DNA from: Pirellulales bacterium
GTDB taxonomy: Bacteria; Planctomycetota; Planctomycetia; Pirellulales; DATAWG01
DNA length: 58,669 nt
Direction: 5' to 3'
Assembly: GCA_036267355.1 (NCBI GenBank)
Contig: DATAWG010000057.1
Coordinates: 1 to 58,669, forward strand
Part shown: positions 1 through 8,346 of the stretch, piece by piece
Layout of the letters: each line of letters starts with the position of its first letter
How positions within the stretch are numbered: the first letter of the stretch is position 1
Notes under the pieces: generated by a model
What the model was told of the DNA's origin: nothing
Seen by the model: the letters and a program-made list of their open reading frames with translations, nothing else
Databases searched by the model: none
Made by a program: the position numbers and the translations under genes

Positions 1-360
1 AGGCCATCACGGCCACCAAGGTCACGGCAAGTTCGGGCATGGCAAGAGTGGCGCCCACGCTGCCGGTCATCACGGCAAGCATGGTCATGCAAAGGGCATG
101 GGCCACGGCCATAAGGGTCATGGCAAAATGGGCCATGGCAAGGGCCACGGAGCTCATGGCGCCGGTCACCTCGGTGGCAAAGGCCATCACGGCCACCAAG
201 GTCACGGCAAGTTCGGGCATGGCAAGAGTGGCGCCCACGCTGCCGGTCATCACGGCAAGCATGGTCATGGTAAAGGCATGAGCCAGGGCCATAAGGGTCA
301 TGGCAAATTGGGCCACGGTAAGGGCCACGGCGCTCGTGGCGCCGGCCACTTCGGTGGAAA
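1..360 (+). repeat. 180-bp tandem repeat inside the His-rich gene
   Basis: Bases 1-180 and 181-360 are two copies of one 180-bp unit. The first 88 bases of each are identical and about 13 differences fall in the rest. The unit equals 60 codons, so copy-number change keeps the reading frame. The array may extend to the left of the window. Confidence 0.9.
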
Positions 361-1054
361 GAAGGCCCATCATGGCCATAAAGGCCACGGCAAATCGGCT
401 GGTCACCATGGTGGCCATCATGGCAAGCATGGCCATAAAGGTGGCTTCGGAAAGGCTGGCTTCGGCGCGGGCCGCGGCGGCATGCATCGTGGTGGATTCG
501 GCGGCTGGGGTGGACGTGGGCCGGCCGGATTCCACGGTGGACAGCAGGGGCATCATCACCATGGCTGTGGCGGATGGAAGCACCATCACCACGGCTTCGG
601 TTCTGTTGGCTTCGGCCGCGGTGGAATGGGTGCCGGTGGCTGGGCTGCCGGTGGCCGTGGCCAGTTTAATCGCGGCCACGGTGGTTTCGGCGGACCGCAC
701 GGTGCGTTCGGCGGATTCAAGGGTGGCCCGGCCGGAATGCAGGGCGGCCATCATGGTCAGCATGGCCATAGGCGACCTGGTCCTGGCGGTCAGATGACGG
801 GGTTCTTCGGCCACGGCGAAGCGCACGCGGGCCATGGCGGTCACCACGGTCCGGACGGCGGTGGCGAAGGTCATGGCGACGGCGAACATCATCGTAGTCC
901 GAGCGGTCCCGATGGTGCTGGTCCGCATGGCTTCGGTCCCGGTGGTTCTGGCCCGCATGGTCCCGGCCCGGCTTGGCATCACGATGGGCATCGTGACGGC
1001 CCGCACGGCCACGGCGGCGCCGATGACAACAACAACAACAATGACGACAATTGA
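2..1054 (+). CDS. His/Gly-rich repeat protein, 5' end outside window
   Basis: The frame is open from the window edge to the TGA at 1052-1054, so about 350 residues are visible and the true start lies upstream (an internal ATG is at 98). Composition is extreme: Gly and His dominate, with Lys and Phe, in GHGK/GHHG-type tracts. The first 120 residues are two 60-residue tandem repeats. The centre is Gly/Phe/Arg-rich with HHHH runs, the next part is Pro/Gly/His-rich, and the end is acidic and Asn-rich (ADDNNNNNDDN). No catalytic domain is visible. His density suggests binding of Ni, Zn or Cu, or a structural role, but this is inference only. An intrinsic terminator follows. Confidence 0.75.
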   Translation, partial: GHHGHQGHGKFGHGKSGAHAAGHHGKHGHAKGMGHGHKGHGKMGHGKGHGAHGAGHLGGKGHHGHQGHGKFGHGKSGAHAAGHHGKHGHGKGMSQGHKGHGKLGHGKGHGARGAGHFGGKKAHHGHKGHGKSAGHHGGHHGKHGHKGGFGKAGFGAGRGGMHRGGFGGWGGRGPAGFHGGQQGHHHHGCGGWKHHHHGFGSVGFGRGGMGAGGWAAGGRGQFNRGHGGFGGPHGAFGGFKGGPAGMQGGHHGQHGHRRPGPGGQMTGFFGHGEAHAGHGGHHGPDGGGEGHGDGEHHRSPSGPDGAGPHGFGPGGSGPHGPGPAWHHDGHRDGPHGHGGADDNNNNNDDN

Positions 1055-1168
1055 TGTCGCTGGTTTGCGGTCGTCGGGTCAGTCGGGTGATTGAGGTTTT
1101 TCGGCGTTCCACCTCGTTCGAGTGAACGTGGCATGGTGGCGCTTGCGGTTTGCAATTGCAATTTCAAC

Positions 1169-1205
1169 GCAGCCTTTGCCTAAACAGCAGAGGCTGCTTT
1201 TTTTT
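1169..1205 (+). terminator. Intrinsic terminator after the His-rich gene
   Basis: The arms GCAGCCT (1169-1175) and AGGCTGC (1191-1197) form a stem and are followed by eight T (1198-1205). It lies 115 bases after the stop codon of the His-rich gene on the same strand. Confidence 0.7.
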
Positions 1206-1423
1206 CGCCGCTCTGCACCTGGTTCAACGCGGCCAAGGACGTTGTTGCGGACCAATTTCGCGAAAATTCAAATCGCGGATCGGCGAATAATCGGCAGGAA
1301 CGAACTGGTGTCGGAAGCGGTCCTATCGTATCAAGCATACTCCGCGCGCCCGCGGCGATGTCGATTTGCAAACTCTGGCAATCGGGCATCGCTATAACTT
1401 AGTTCCTTCAAGCATCCGGATTG

Positions 1424-1541
1424 CCATTCTTGCTTGTGGTCGAAACGCTCGAATCGGATGGTGGCGCCCGGTTCAAGTGGCCGACGGTATACGGAGTATG
1501 CCTGCTGCGTAGTAGGCACACTTGCGTGCCGCCTGCGCCGG
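1424..1541 (-). repeat. Palindromic repeat family R2, copy a
   Basis: This copy matches, in reverse complement, the repeat at 54088-54201, including the TTCAAGTGGCCGACGG block, the TACGGAGTATGCC hairpin, the GCGTAGTAGGC centre and the GTCGAAACGCTCGAA end. It stops about 10 bases before the start of the CPBP protease gene. Together with 1055-1423, where only the terminator was seen, it fills the long spacer after the His-rich gene. Confidence 0.8.
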
Positions 1542-1550
1542 AATGTCTCT

Positions 1551-2288
1551 ATGATCGAGCCGCCGATTCTTCACAACCGCCCGCGTGGCGCGCTGCAAAC
1601 CGTCGGGGTGTGGTTCGCACTGGTTTACCCCGCCCTGCTGACTTGGTTCTATTTCATAGGGATGAACGGTCAACCGGCAGCGAATCAACAGGCGGTGTTC
1701 ATCGTCGGTAAGGCGATCCAGTTCGCGCTGCCGATCTATTGGCTCTTGTTTGTCGAACGAAGACGCATCCATTGGAAAGGCCCATCGCGCTCGGGTGTGA
1801 TCTGGGGAATTGCCAGCGGACTGCTGATTGGCGGGGCAACTTTAGCGATTTATTTCGGCTGGCTGCTTCCGAGCGGATCGCTCGCCACATCTGCCGAGGT
1901 GGTTCGCAAGAAGCTGTTCGGCATGGGCCTTACGAGTCCGGCGGCGATCATCGAAATGTCGGCCTTCTATTCGCTAGTGCATTCACTGCTCGAAGAATAT
2001 TACTGGCGGTGGTTTGTCTTCGGCCGGCTTCGTGAACATTCGTCGCGGCCGGCCGCGATCGCAATTTCCAGTATCGGGTTCATGGCGCATCACGTGATTC
2101 TGGTGTTCAGCTATTTTCCTTGGCCGTGGGCAGCCGCCGCATCCGTGGGCGTGGCGATCGGGGGCGCACTTTGGGCGTGGCGCTACGATCGCGACGGGTC
2201 ATTGTGGGGGCCATGGATCAGCCACCTGCTGGTCGATGCCGCGATTTTCGCGATCGGCTTTCAGATGGCGTTCCTGGCTCGCCGTTGA
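1551..2288 (+). CDS. CPBP (CAAX-like) intramembrane metalloprotease
   Basis: A 245-residue membrane protein with about six hydrophobic segments. The family motifs are present: a Glu-Glu pair followed by Arg (LLEEYYWRWFVFGRL, near residue 150), a later FMAHHVIL segment supplying His, and a final polar His in ISHLLVDA. This is the Abi/CPBP family, membrane-embedded proteases that cleave prenylated or other membrane substrates; the substrate here is unknown. The open frame extends to 1434, but that part translates repeat R2a, so the ATG at 1551 (MIEPPILHN) is chosen. It stands alone, followed by the TolC-like gene 178 bases later. Confidence 0.8.
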   Translation: MIEPPILHNRPRGALQTVGVWFALVYPALLTWFYFIGMNGQPAANQQAVFIVGKAIQFALPIYWLLFVERRRIHWKGPSRSGVIWGIASGLLIGGATLAIYFGWLLPSGSLATSAEVVRKKLFGMGLTSPAAIIEMSAFYSLVHSLLEEYYWRWFVFGRLREHSSRPAAIAISSIGFMAHHVILVFSYFPWPWAAAASVGVAIGGALWAWRYDRDGSLWGPWISHLLVDAAIFAIGFQMAFLARR

Positions 2289-2465
2289 TCGTGGCGCCAA
2301 ACCCCGGCTGCTAGCGTTGCCAGTGATCTTCTAATTGGTAATTTGTGGAAAATTTGCCGGTTACGTCGAAAATAACGAAAAATCCGGTCGTTCCAATGAC
2401 GATGATTAGGCCGAAGAACTGCGTTGACCGCGCGAGTCCGCCACTCTGCATTGCTAGCGCACCTG

Positions 2466-5400
2466 ATGAACCGTATACGAACCCGGATATTTCGATCTCC
2501 GTTTGTCGCGCTCGCGGCGCTTGCTGCGATAGCGGGATGCGGGCTGCACAACACCCCGCTGGTGGCGCCGGGAGAGTTGCTGCATTATCAGAACGTCGCG
2601 CTAGAGATCGAAACGCCGACGTTGAAGCCGTGCCCCGATGATCCGGCGCTTGCGACGTTGTCGCCGGAAACGATCCGCGAGGATGGCCCAGTGCACTACT
2701 GGGACATGAAGCTCTCCGAGGCAATGCACACGGCGCTTGCCCGCTCGAAGGTAATGCACGACTTGGGCGGTGCCGAGCTGAGATCGCCGCAGGAAGTGCG
2801 CACGATTTCGGACCCGGCAATTGCCGACACTGATCCGCGCTATGGCGTCGAATCCGCCTTGGCCGACTACGACGCCGTGTTCAATGCCAGCGTCGATTCG
2901 CAGCACAATCACCGCGCCTTGAACAACATCTTCTTCGGCGGCGGCACGCGCATCCTGGTTCAAGACCTCGACACGTTCAAGGAAGAGATTGTCAAGGAAA
3001 CGCCGACCGGTACGGAATTCACGTTCCGCCACAACACGACCTACGACAACAACAACGAGCCGGGGAACCTGTTCCCCAGCTCCTGGGATACGAACTTCGA
3101 AGCCGAGGTGCGCCAGCATTTGTTGCAAGGGGGCGGGCTGGAATACAACCGCATCGCGGGCCCGCACGGTGCGCCCGGACAGATGAACGGCGTGCTGATC
3201 GCGCGGATCAACACCGACGTCGCGCTCACCGATTTCGAGATGGGAATTCGGGATTTGGCGAGTAATGTCGAAAATGCCTACTGGGATCTCTATTTCGCGT
3301 ATCGCGATCTCGATGCCAAGGTGCTGGCCCGCGACAATGCGCTCGAAAGCTGGCGGCGCACGCACGCGTTGAACCTAGCCGGTCGCACGGGTGGCGAGGC
3401 GCAGAAAGAAGCCTTGGCGCGGCAACAATATTTTCAGTTCCAAGAAGAAGTCGAAAACGCCTGGAATGGTCGCCTCGTCGACGGCACGCACACCGACAAC
3501 GGTTCGGGCGGCGGAACCTTTCGCGCCGCCGGCGTTCGCGTCGCCGAGCGCCGTTTGCGGCGTTTGCTCGGGCTGCCGATCAGCGATGGCCGATTGATTC
3601 GTCCGTCCGACGAACCGGCGCTCGCGAAAATGATCTTCGCCTGGGATGAAATCCTTCCTGAAGCGCTCACGCGCCGGCCAGAACTGCGCCGCGAGCGGTG
3701 GATGGTCAAACGCCGCGAACTGGAATTGATCGCCAGCCGAAATTTCCTGTTGCCGACGTTGGATGTTACCGGGCTGTATCGCTTCCGCGGCTTTGGCCAC
3801 GATCTGATCAACTCCGATCCCAACCAGGCCGAGTTTGCCAGCGCTTACGGTGATCTCGGCACCGGAATGTTTCAGGAATGGGAGCTCGGCGCGCAATACT
3901 CGATGCCGATCGGCGAGCGAAAGGGGCACACTGCGGTTCGCAACGCGCAGTTGATGTTGGCGCGCGAGCGGGCAGTTCTCGACGACCAGGAGCAATTGGT
4001 CGTTCACGACCTGAGCAACGCGATTGCGGAAGTCGATCGAGCTTACGTGGTGGCTCAAACCGCGTTCAACCGGCGGGTGGCGTCGCTTGCGGAAGTCGGC
4101 GCGACGAAAGCCGCGTTTGAAGCCGACAAGGTGCCGCTGGATTTGTTTCTGGAATCGCAGCGCCGGCAGGCCGATGCCGAAAGCGGATTTTTCGGCGCCC
4201 TGGTGGAATATGCTTTGGCAATCAAGAATCTGCATTACGCCAAGGGATCCCTTCTCGATTACAACGAGATTTATCTATCGGAAAGCCCTTGGCCCGACAA
4301 GGCGTATGCCGACGCGGCGAAGGTCAAAGTGCGAACCCACGAACTGCTGGACTATCGCATGAAACCGGCGCCGGTGAGCGCCGGACCGATTCCGCAGCCC
4401 TCCGGTGAGCAGCCGATGTTCGCTGGTCCGGGGGAAACGATAGAAGGTGTTCCGCCGGGCGCCGTGGTGAACCCCGTGCCGCCGGGAAATGCACCTTCGA
4501 CGATGTTGCCGCCGTCGAGCGCGGCGCCGATGCGGCCGACGCCGATGGGCCCGACACCGATGGATCAGCCGCGGCAGGGGCCAACCGCTGCGCCGATGAG
4601 CGCACCGCCGGCCAACCTTCGGCCGACGAACATTCCACCAATTCTTCCGCCACCCGTTGCTCCGCCGCAAGCCGCTCCGTCGCGATTCAGTCCCCCGGAA
4701 ACGCTGCCGCCATCGACCGGTCCCGACTTTTCCGATCCGACGACGCAGCAGAGGCCCGATCTGCATCCGCGAAATGAACGCTTGTTGAGCCCCACGGTGC
4801 AACCGGCGATGTCGCCGCCATTGTCGATGGACAAACTGCTGGCCCGCCAATCGCCGCCCGCGGCCCCAGCGCCGATCGCCCCGGAACACCTCGGGCCGGC
4901 AACCGCCGTGGCCATCCCCTTTGCACCGCTCGTCGGTTCGCCGACGAGCGCGCCTTCGAAGGATGTTGCGCCGCCACAAGCCGCATCGCCGAACGACAAG
5001 CCAATAAGTGCGGCCACCGCGAAACCGGATGAGGTCAACACGCTGAGCATTTATTCGCGCTCAAGCACGCGGCAGCGTGCCAGTGCTCCGCCTCAAGGCG
5101 AAGCTTCGCAACTTCGCTTGATTACGAATTCGGAATTTGCCCCCTCGCCGACGGCAACAGCGCAATCAAACCATTCCGCATCGAGCGCCGCGCCATCGCA
5201 AAGCGAGTTGGTGATTCGCTCGTCGACGACCGAGTCGCGGCCTGCGGGGCAGGCTTCGTGGCCGGAGTCGTCGATTCGGCGTCGTCCGCCGATCGACGGG
5301 AACGACGGCGTGAGCCCGTTGCCGCCGACAACCAGCGAGGGCTCCATCTGGGCGCGAGGTGCCGCCGTGCGGCCGGTGTCGTATCCGGCTGCGCTGCCCT

Positions 5401-5573
5401 CGCCCAGCGCGGCGTGCGCCGCACAATCGCAATTGCAACCGCTGCCGCCAACGCCTGCCGCACAACGCTCGCCGCAATCTTCAACGCTGGAGGTCGTCCG
5501 ACCGCTGCCGCCGATGAACGCACCGGTCGCCCAACCGAACTCGATCGAACCGCTGCCGCCATTTTCGCGGTAG
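2466..5573 (+). CDS. TolC-family outer-membrane efflux lipoprotein with long Pro-rich tail
   Basis: A 1035-residue protein. The ATG at 2466 gives a lipoprotein signal with lipobox IAG-C (Cys25). Residues of about 75-630 carry the outer-membrane factor pattern: a long amphipathic helix with YWDLYFAYRDLDAK and a second one near LDLFLESQRRQADAESGF followed by ALVEYALAIKNLHYAKG. Such proteins form trimeric outer-membrane channels working with RND or ABC pumps; no pump gene lies next to it. After about residue 650 the chain turns into nearly 400 residues rich in Pro, Ala, Ser and Thr with no fold visible. Usual TolC proteins are 420-500 residues, so the tail is a real addition. A start at 2424 is possible but would bury the signal. 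Confidence 0.85.
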   Translation: MNRIRTRIFRSPFVALAALAAIAGCGLHNTPLVAPGELLHYQNVALEIETPTLKPCPDDPALATLSPETIREDGPVHYWDMKLSEAMHTALARSKVMHDLGGAELRSPQEVRTISDPAIADTDPRYGVESALADYDAVFNASVDSQHNHRALNNIFFGGGTRILVQDLDTFKEEIVKETPTGTEFTFRHNTTYDNNNEPGNLFPSSWDTNFEAEVRQHLLQGGGLEYNRIAGPHGAPGQMNGVLIARINTDVALTDFEMGIRDLASNVENAYWDLYFAYRDLDAKVLARDNALESWRRTHALNLAGRTGGEAQKEALARQQYFQFQEEVENAWNGRLVDGTHTDNGSGGGTFRAAGVRVAERRLRRLLGLPISDGRLIRPSDEPALAKMIFAWDEILPEALTRRPELRRERWMVKRRELELIASRNFLLPTLDVTGLYRFRGFGHDLINSDPNQAEFASAYGDLGTGMFQEWELGAQYSMPIGERKGHTAVRNAQLMLARERAVLDDQEQLVVHDLSNAIAEVDRAYVVAQTAFNRRVASLAEVGATKAAFEADKVPLDLFLESQRRQADAESGFFGALVEYALAIKNLHYAKGSLLDYNEIYLSESPWPDKAYADAAKVKVRTHELLDYRMKPAPVSAGPIPQPSGEQPMFAGPGETIEGVPPGAVVNPVPPGNAPSTMLPPSSAAPMRPTPMGPTPMDQPRQGPTAAPMSAPPANLRPTNIPPILPPPVAPPQAAPSRFSPPETLPPSTGPDFSDPTTQQRPDLHPRNERLLSPTVQPAMSPPLSMDKLLARQSPPAAPAPIAPEHLGPATAVAIPFAPLVGSPTSAPSKDVAPPQAASPNDKPISAATAKPDEVNTLSIYSRSSTRQRASAPPQGEASQLRLITNSEFAPSPTATAQSNHSASSAAPSQSELVIRSSTTESRPAGQASWPESSIRRRPPIDGNDGVSPLPPTTSEGSIWARGAAVRPVSYPAALPSPSAACAAQSQLQPLPPTPAAQRSPQSSTLEVVRPLPPMNAPVAQPNSIEPLPPFSR

Positions 5574-5601
5574 CGAGTGAGGCCGCTGGCAGGGAAACGG
5601 C

Positions 5602-6012
5602 TCAGCGCTTGCCACCGGCGAGCAGTTCTTCGAGGCGATCCAGAAGCGGCAATTGATCGACGTGGATTCGCCGCCTGGCCTCTTCGATGCCGAGGATTTC
5701 GGCCCGATCGATTTCCCAACTCGCGCATTTTGGACTGGCGCACACCGGCAACTCGCCGGCAAAGCCATGCACCCGTTTGCGGCTTTTCTGGTAGTCGATC
5801 GAGGCCAGCGAAGCCAATTCGCCGGCAACGACTCCCGTCTCTTCGGCCGTTTCGCGCCGGGCCGCCGCTTCCGGCAGTTCGCCGGCTTCGACGAGCCCCT
5901 TGGGAATGCTCCACGGGGCGCGGCGATTGTAGTTGCCCGACGGATGGACGAGCAGCACTTCGATGCCGTCGTCGGAGCGGCGGTATAAAAGTGTTCCGGC
6001 CGACTCGAGCAT
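5602..6012 (-). CDS. NUDIX hydrolase
   Basis: A 136-residue protein of one NUDIX domain. The NUDIX box is complete: GLVEAGELPEAAARRETAEE followed by TGV, fitting Gx5Ex7REUxEExGU, with Glu residues that bind metal. These enzymes hydrolyse nucleoside diphosphates linked to another group. The PSGNYNRRAPWSIPKG segment before the box resembles Ap4A or diadenosine-polyphosphate types, but substrate cannot be fixed. The ATG at 6012 has an AGGG six bases upstream; a TTG two codons earlier is less likely. It is convergent with the TolC-like gene and follows the coiled-coil lipoprotein by 8 bases, so the two probably share a transcript. Confidence 0.88.
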   Translation of the reverse strand: MLESAGTLLYRRSDDGIEVLLVHPSGNYNRRAPWSIPKGLVEAGELPEAAARRETAEETGVVAGELASLASIDYQKSRKRVHGFAGELPVCASPKCASWEIDRAEILGIEEARRRIHVDQLPLLDRLEELLAGGKR

Positions 6013-6020
6013 GGACAACC

Positions 6021-7043
6021 CTATTTCGCCGCGGCTGCGCTGCCGGCGCGAGGTGTTTGCTTGGCCGCGGAGCGCATTTCACTTTGCATCTGATTGAAAT
6101 ACGACCGCAGCTTGTTCGGATCCACGGGGGCGAGCACGAATACGGTGCGCGCGCCATATTGCTCCGTTTTTTCGACGTAATAGAAGCCGGGCAAGGTAGC
6201 AATCTTCGCGCCCGGCGACACGCCCTTTGTCGCAAAACCTTGGATCGCAATCGGATCGCCTTCCGACGTGTACGGCGAACCGGCGGCCAGCGGCGCGGTC
6301 GCTGCGCCGGCCGTAGCGGCTTGCGGGGTAAGGCTCTGCTCGACTCGGACCGGCGTGACCACGATCGTGTTGTCGCCGGCCACGGCATCGACACGCAAAT
6401 AGTTGTCGATCTCAACCGGTCCAATTTGGCCGATCGTCAGGTCGAACAAGCGCAACGGCGGTGGGACCACGGGGGCCGCCTTCAGCTTGTCGAGCTGTGC
6501 CTTCAGCGATCGAGCCTCGACTTTGGACGGAGTATCGCGGATTTCGATTTCCAACGATCGCACCAGATCGGCCCGCCACGCCAGTCCGTTTTGAAACGCC
6601 GTTTGAATTGCTGGCGGCACGCCGGCGACGCCGTCAATCGCCGGAGCCACGGGCGCGCCGTCGATCGTGCGTAGCGTGCCGCTGGCGGAGAGCTTGCCTT
6701 TCAGAACCTCGTTGTCGGCCAGTGCATGGCGCGCTTGTTCATCGGCCGCGGATTGAACTCTTTTGGCGTCGGCCAATTGACGCTCTAGCTTGGTATGTGT
6801 TTCATTCTCGTCGGCCAATTGTTTCTGTAAACCGTGGACTTGTTGGGCAAGATCGGCGACCTGTTTTTGCGCGGCGTCTTTCGCCGCCTCGGTCTGTTCG
6901 GCCCGTTGGTTTAACGCCGAAACTTTTTCCTGCTCGGCGCGTAGTTCATCGCGCAGGGCAGTGGCTTCTGAACTGGAATGGGCTTGGCATCCGACGATGC
7001 AAACAAGCGCCAGGCAGACGATTTTCGCAATCGGTTTTGTCAT
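6021..7043 (-). CDS. Coiled-coil lipoprotein of unknown function
   Basis: A 340-residue protein. The ATG at 7043 opens a lipoprotein signal with lipobox IVG-C (Cys19). Residues of about 25-110 are Glu/Gln/Lys/Ala-rich heptads predicted to form a coiled coil (LRDELRAEQEKVSALNQRAE and following). The C-terminal half looks globular, with strands such as NTIVVTPVRVEQSL and FYYVEKTEQYGARTVFVL. No known family was recognised. The open frame runs to 7655 but overlaps the reductase gene and lacks coding character there. It lies just upstream of the NUDIX gene, probably in one operon. Confidence 0.75.
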   Translation of the reverse strand: MTKPIAKIVCLALVCIVGCQAHSSSEATALRDELRAEQEKVSALNQRAEQTEAAKDAAQKQVADLAQQVHGLQKQLADENETHTKLERQLADAKRVQSAADEQARHALADNEVLKGKLSASGTLRTIDGAPVAPAIDGVAGVPPAIQTAFQNGLAWRADLVRSLEIEIRDTPSKVEARSLKAQLDKLKAAPVVPPPLRLFDLTIGQIGPVEIDNYLRVDAVAGDNTIVVTPVRVEQSLTPQAATAGAATAPLAAGSPYTSEGDPIAIQGFATKGVSPGAKIATLPGFYYVEKTEQYGARTVFVLAPVDPNKLRSYFNQMQSEMRSAAKQTPRAGSAAAAK

Positions 7044-7176
7044 TGGATGGCCGCGGGCGGTAGTGCGATTTCCGCGAAATGGAATCTTTGCCTCATCGCG
7101 CCGGGAGCAGTCCAGAAGTGCCGCTCGGCTTATAATCATACCATTCGCCGAACGGCGCGGCGGAGTAATCCAACGC

Positions 7177-7223
7177 AACACGCTGAAGCGTGAACTCCAA
7201 CGGAGTTCACGCTTCAGCGTGTT
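7177..7223. repeat. Perfect 22-bp inverted repeat, 3-base loop
   Basis: The left arm is 7177-7198, the loop AAC, and the right arm 7202-7223. Arms read AACACGCTGAAGCGTGAACT plus CC and its exact complement. It lies between two genes of the same strand, so as RNA it could act as a terminator or processing hairpin for the reductase operon. It has no T-run after it on the minus strand. Confidence 0.8.
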
Positions 7224-7258
7224 TTCGGCCAGTTCGACGGTGCGAACAGTAGGTCGCC

Positions 7259-8302
7259 CTAGAGCGGCATTTCCTGCATGGTCGGATAGCCGTGCTGCGC
7301 CCGGCCGACGTCGGCGTCGTATTTGACGCTGGTTTTGTAGAGTTCCAAATGGCCGTCGCCGGCGACTGCACCGACTCGTTTGCGCAATGCAGCCATTTGT
7401 TCCGGCGGCATCGGCTGGAAGCCACGGGCGATTTTCAGATTTTGGTGCAACACCTCGATCGAATCGATGCCGATGATCGTCGTCGTCACGGGCAGACTCA
7501 TCGCGTAGCGGAGGGCTTCTTCGACCGTCACCACGCCGTGCATTATCGGCTGCCCATCGCCTCCCAAGCTTTTCATTCCCAGCCCGGCCATGCCCCGTTT
7601 GTTTACGGCCGGCAGCACATGCTCCTCGAAGCTGCGAAACGTGCCGTCGAAGCAATTGAGCGGCATTTGCACCGAGTCGAACGGATAATCGTGGGCAAGC
7701 ATTTTCAGATGCGTCGCCGGTTTCTTATGGCCTGTGAAACCGACATAACGCACCTTGCCGTCTTTCTTGGCCTGTTCGAGCGCTTCGACGACGCCGCCCG
7801 GAGCGAAGTGCAAATCCGGATCGTTGTCGTAAATCACTTCATGAATTTGCCACAGATCGAGATGATCGGTCTTGAGCCGCTTCAGCGATTCTTCGAGTTG
7901 CTGCATGGCCACTTTCTTATCGCGGCCGTGCGTGCAAACCTTGGTCATCAGAAACACTTTGTCGCGGCGGCCGGCGAGCGCTTCGCCCATCCATTCTTCG
8001 CTACGATGATCGTTGTATTCCCAAGCGTTGTCGAAGAAATTGATCCCGGCATCAATGGCTTCATGGCAGATTTGAATCGCTTCTTTGAGCGACGGGGCCT
8101 GGCCGATGTGATATCCGCCGATGCCAATGCAAGAGATTTCATCGGGATGCCGGCCAAACTTGCGCCGCGGGATCGCGTCGGCGTTCACCGACTCGGCGCC
8201 AGATGCCTGTTGCTGAGCCGCGCCTGCCGCCGCAGCCGCTCCGGCCGCGAGCAATCCCGTCTGCAAGAACTCGCGCCGGCCTGTCTTGAATTCGCCGTCC
8301 AT
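7259..8302 (-). CDS. Tat-exported aldo/keto reductase (second of pair)
   Basis: A 347-residue protein. The ATG at 8302 gives a twin-arginine signal (GRREFLQTG, then an Ala-rich hydrophobic stretch). The rest is an AKR TIM barrel: FFDNAWEYNDHRSEEWMGEA holds the Asp and Tyr of the catalytic tetrad, VFLMTKVCTHGR the Lys, and HLDLWQIHEV the His. These enzymes reduce carbonyls with NAD(P)H, or in Tat-exported forms carry cofactor out folded; the substrate is unknown. It lies 44 bases after a paralogue of the same layout, so they form a tandem duplicated operon. Confidence 0.88.
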   Translation of the reverse strand: MDGEFKTGRREFLQTGLLAAGAAAAAGAAQQQASGAESVNADAIPRRKFGRHPDEISCIGIGGYHIGQAPSLKEAIQICHEAIDAGINFFDNAWEYNDHRSEEWMGEALAGRRDKVFLMTKVCTHGRDKKVAMQQLEESLKRLKTDHLDLWQIHEVIYDNDPDLHFAPGGVVEALEQAKKDGKVRYVGFTGHKKPATHLKMLAHDYPFDSVQMPLNCFDGTFRSFEEHVLPAVNKRGMAGLGMKSLGGDGQPIMHGVVTVEEALRYAMSLPVTTTIIGIDSIEVLHQNLKIARGFQPMPPEQMAALRKRVGAVAGDGHLELYKTSVKYDADVGRAQHGYPTMQEMPL

Positions 8303-8346
8303 TGCTCGCTCCTGTATTGGCTCCTCTCGTCGCTTGCCCCTCGTCC

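Noticed and set aside
1-360. Possible CRISPR array
   Set aside because: The repeat is contiguous, 180 bp and coding, with no spacers.
717-1112. 131-residue minus-strand frame
   Set aside because: Antisense of the His-rich gene, with Arg/His runs from the repeat composition.
5093-6424. 443-residue minus-strand frame
   Set aside because: It overlaps the TolC-like tail, the NUDIX gene and the lipoprotein gene in another frame; its sequence is Arg-rich shadow.
7044-7655. N-terminal extension of the coiled-coil lipoprotein
   Set aside because: It overlaps the reductase gene and would bury the lipoprotein signal.
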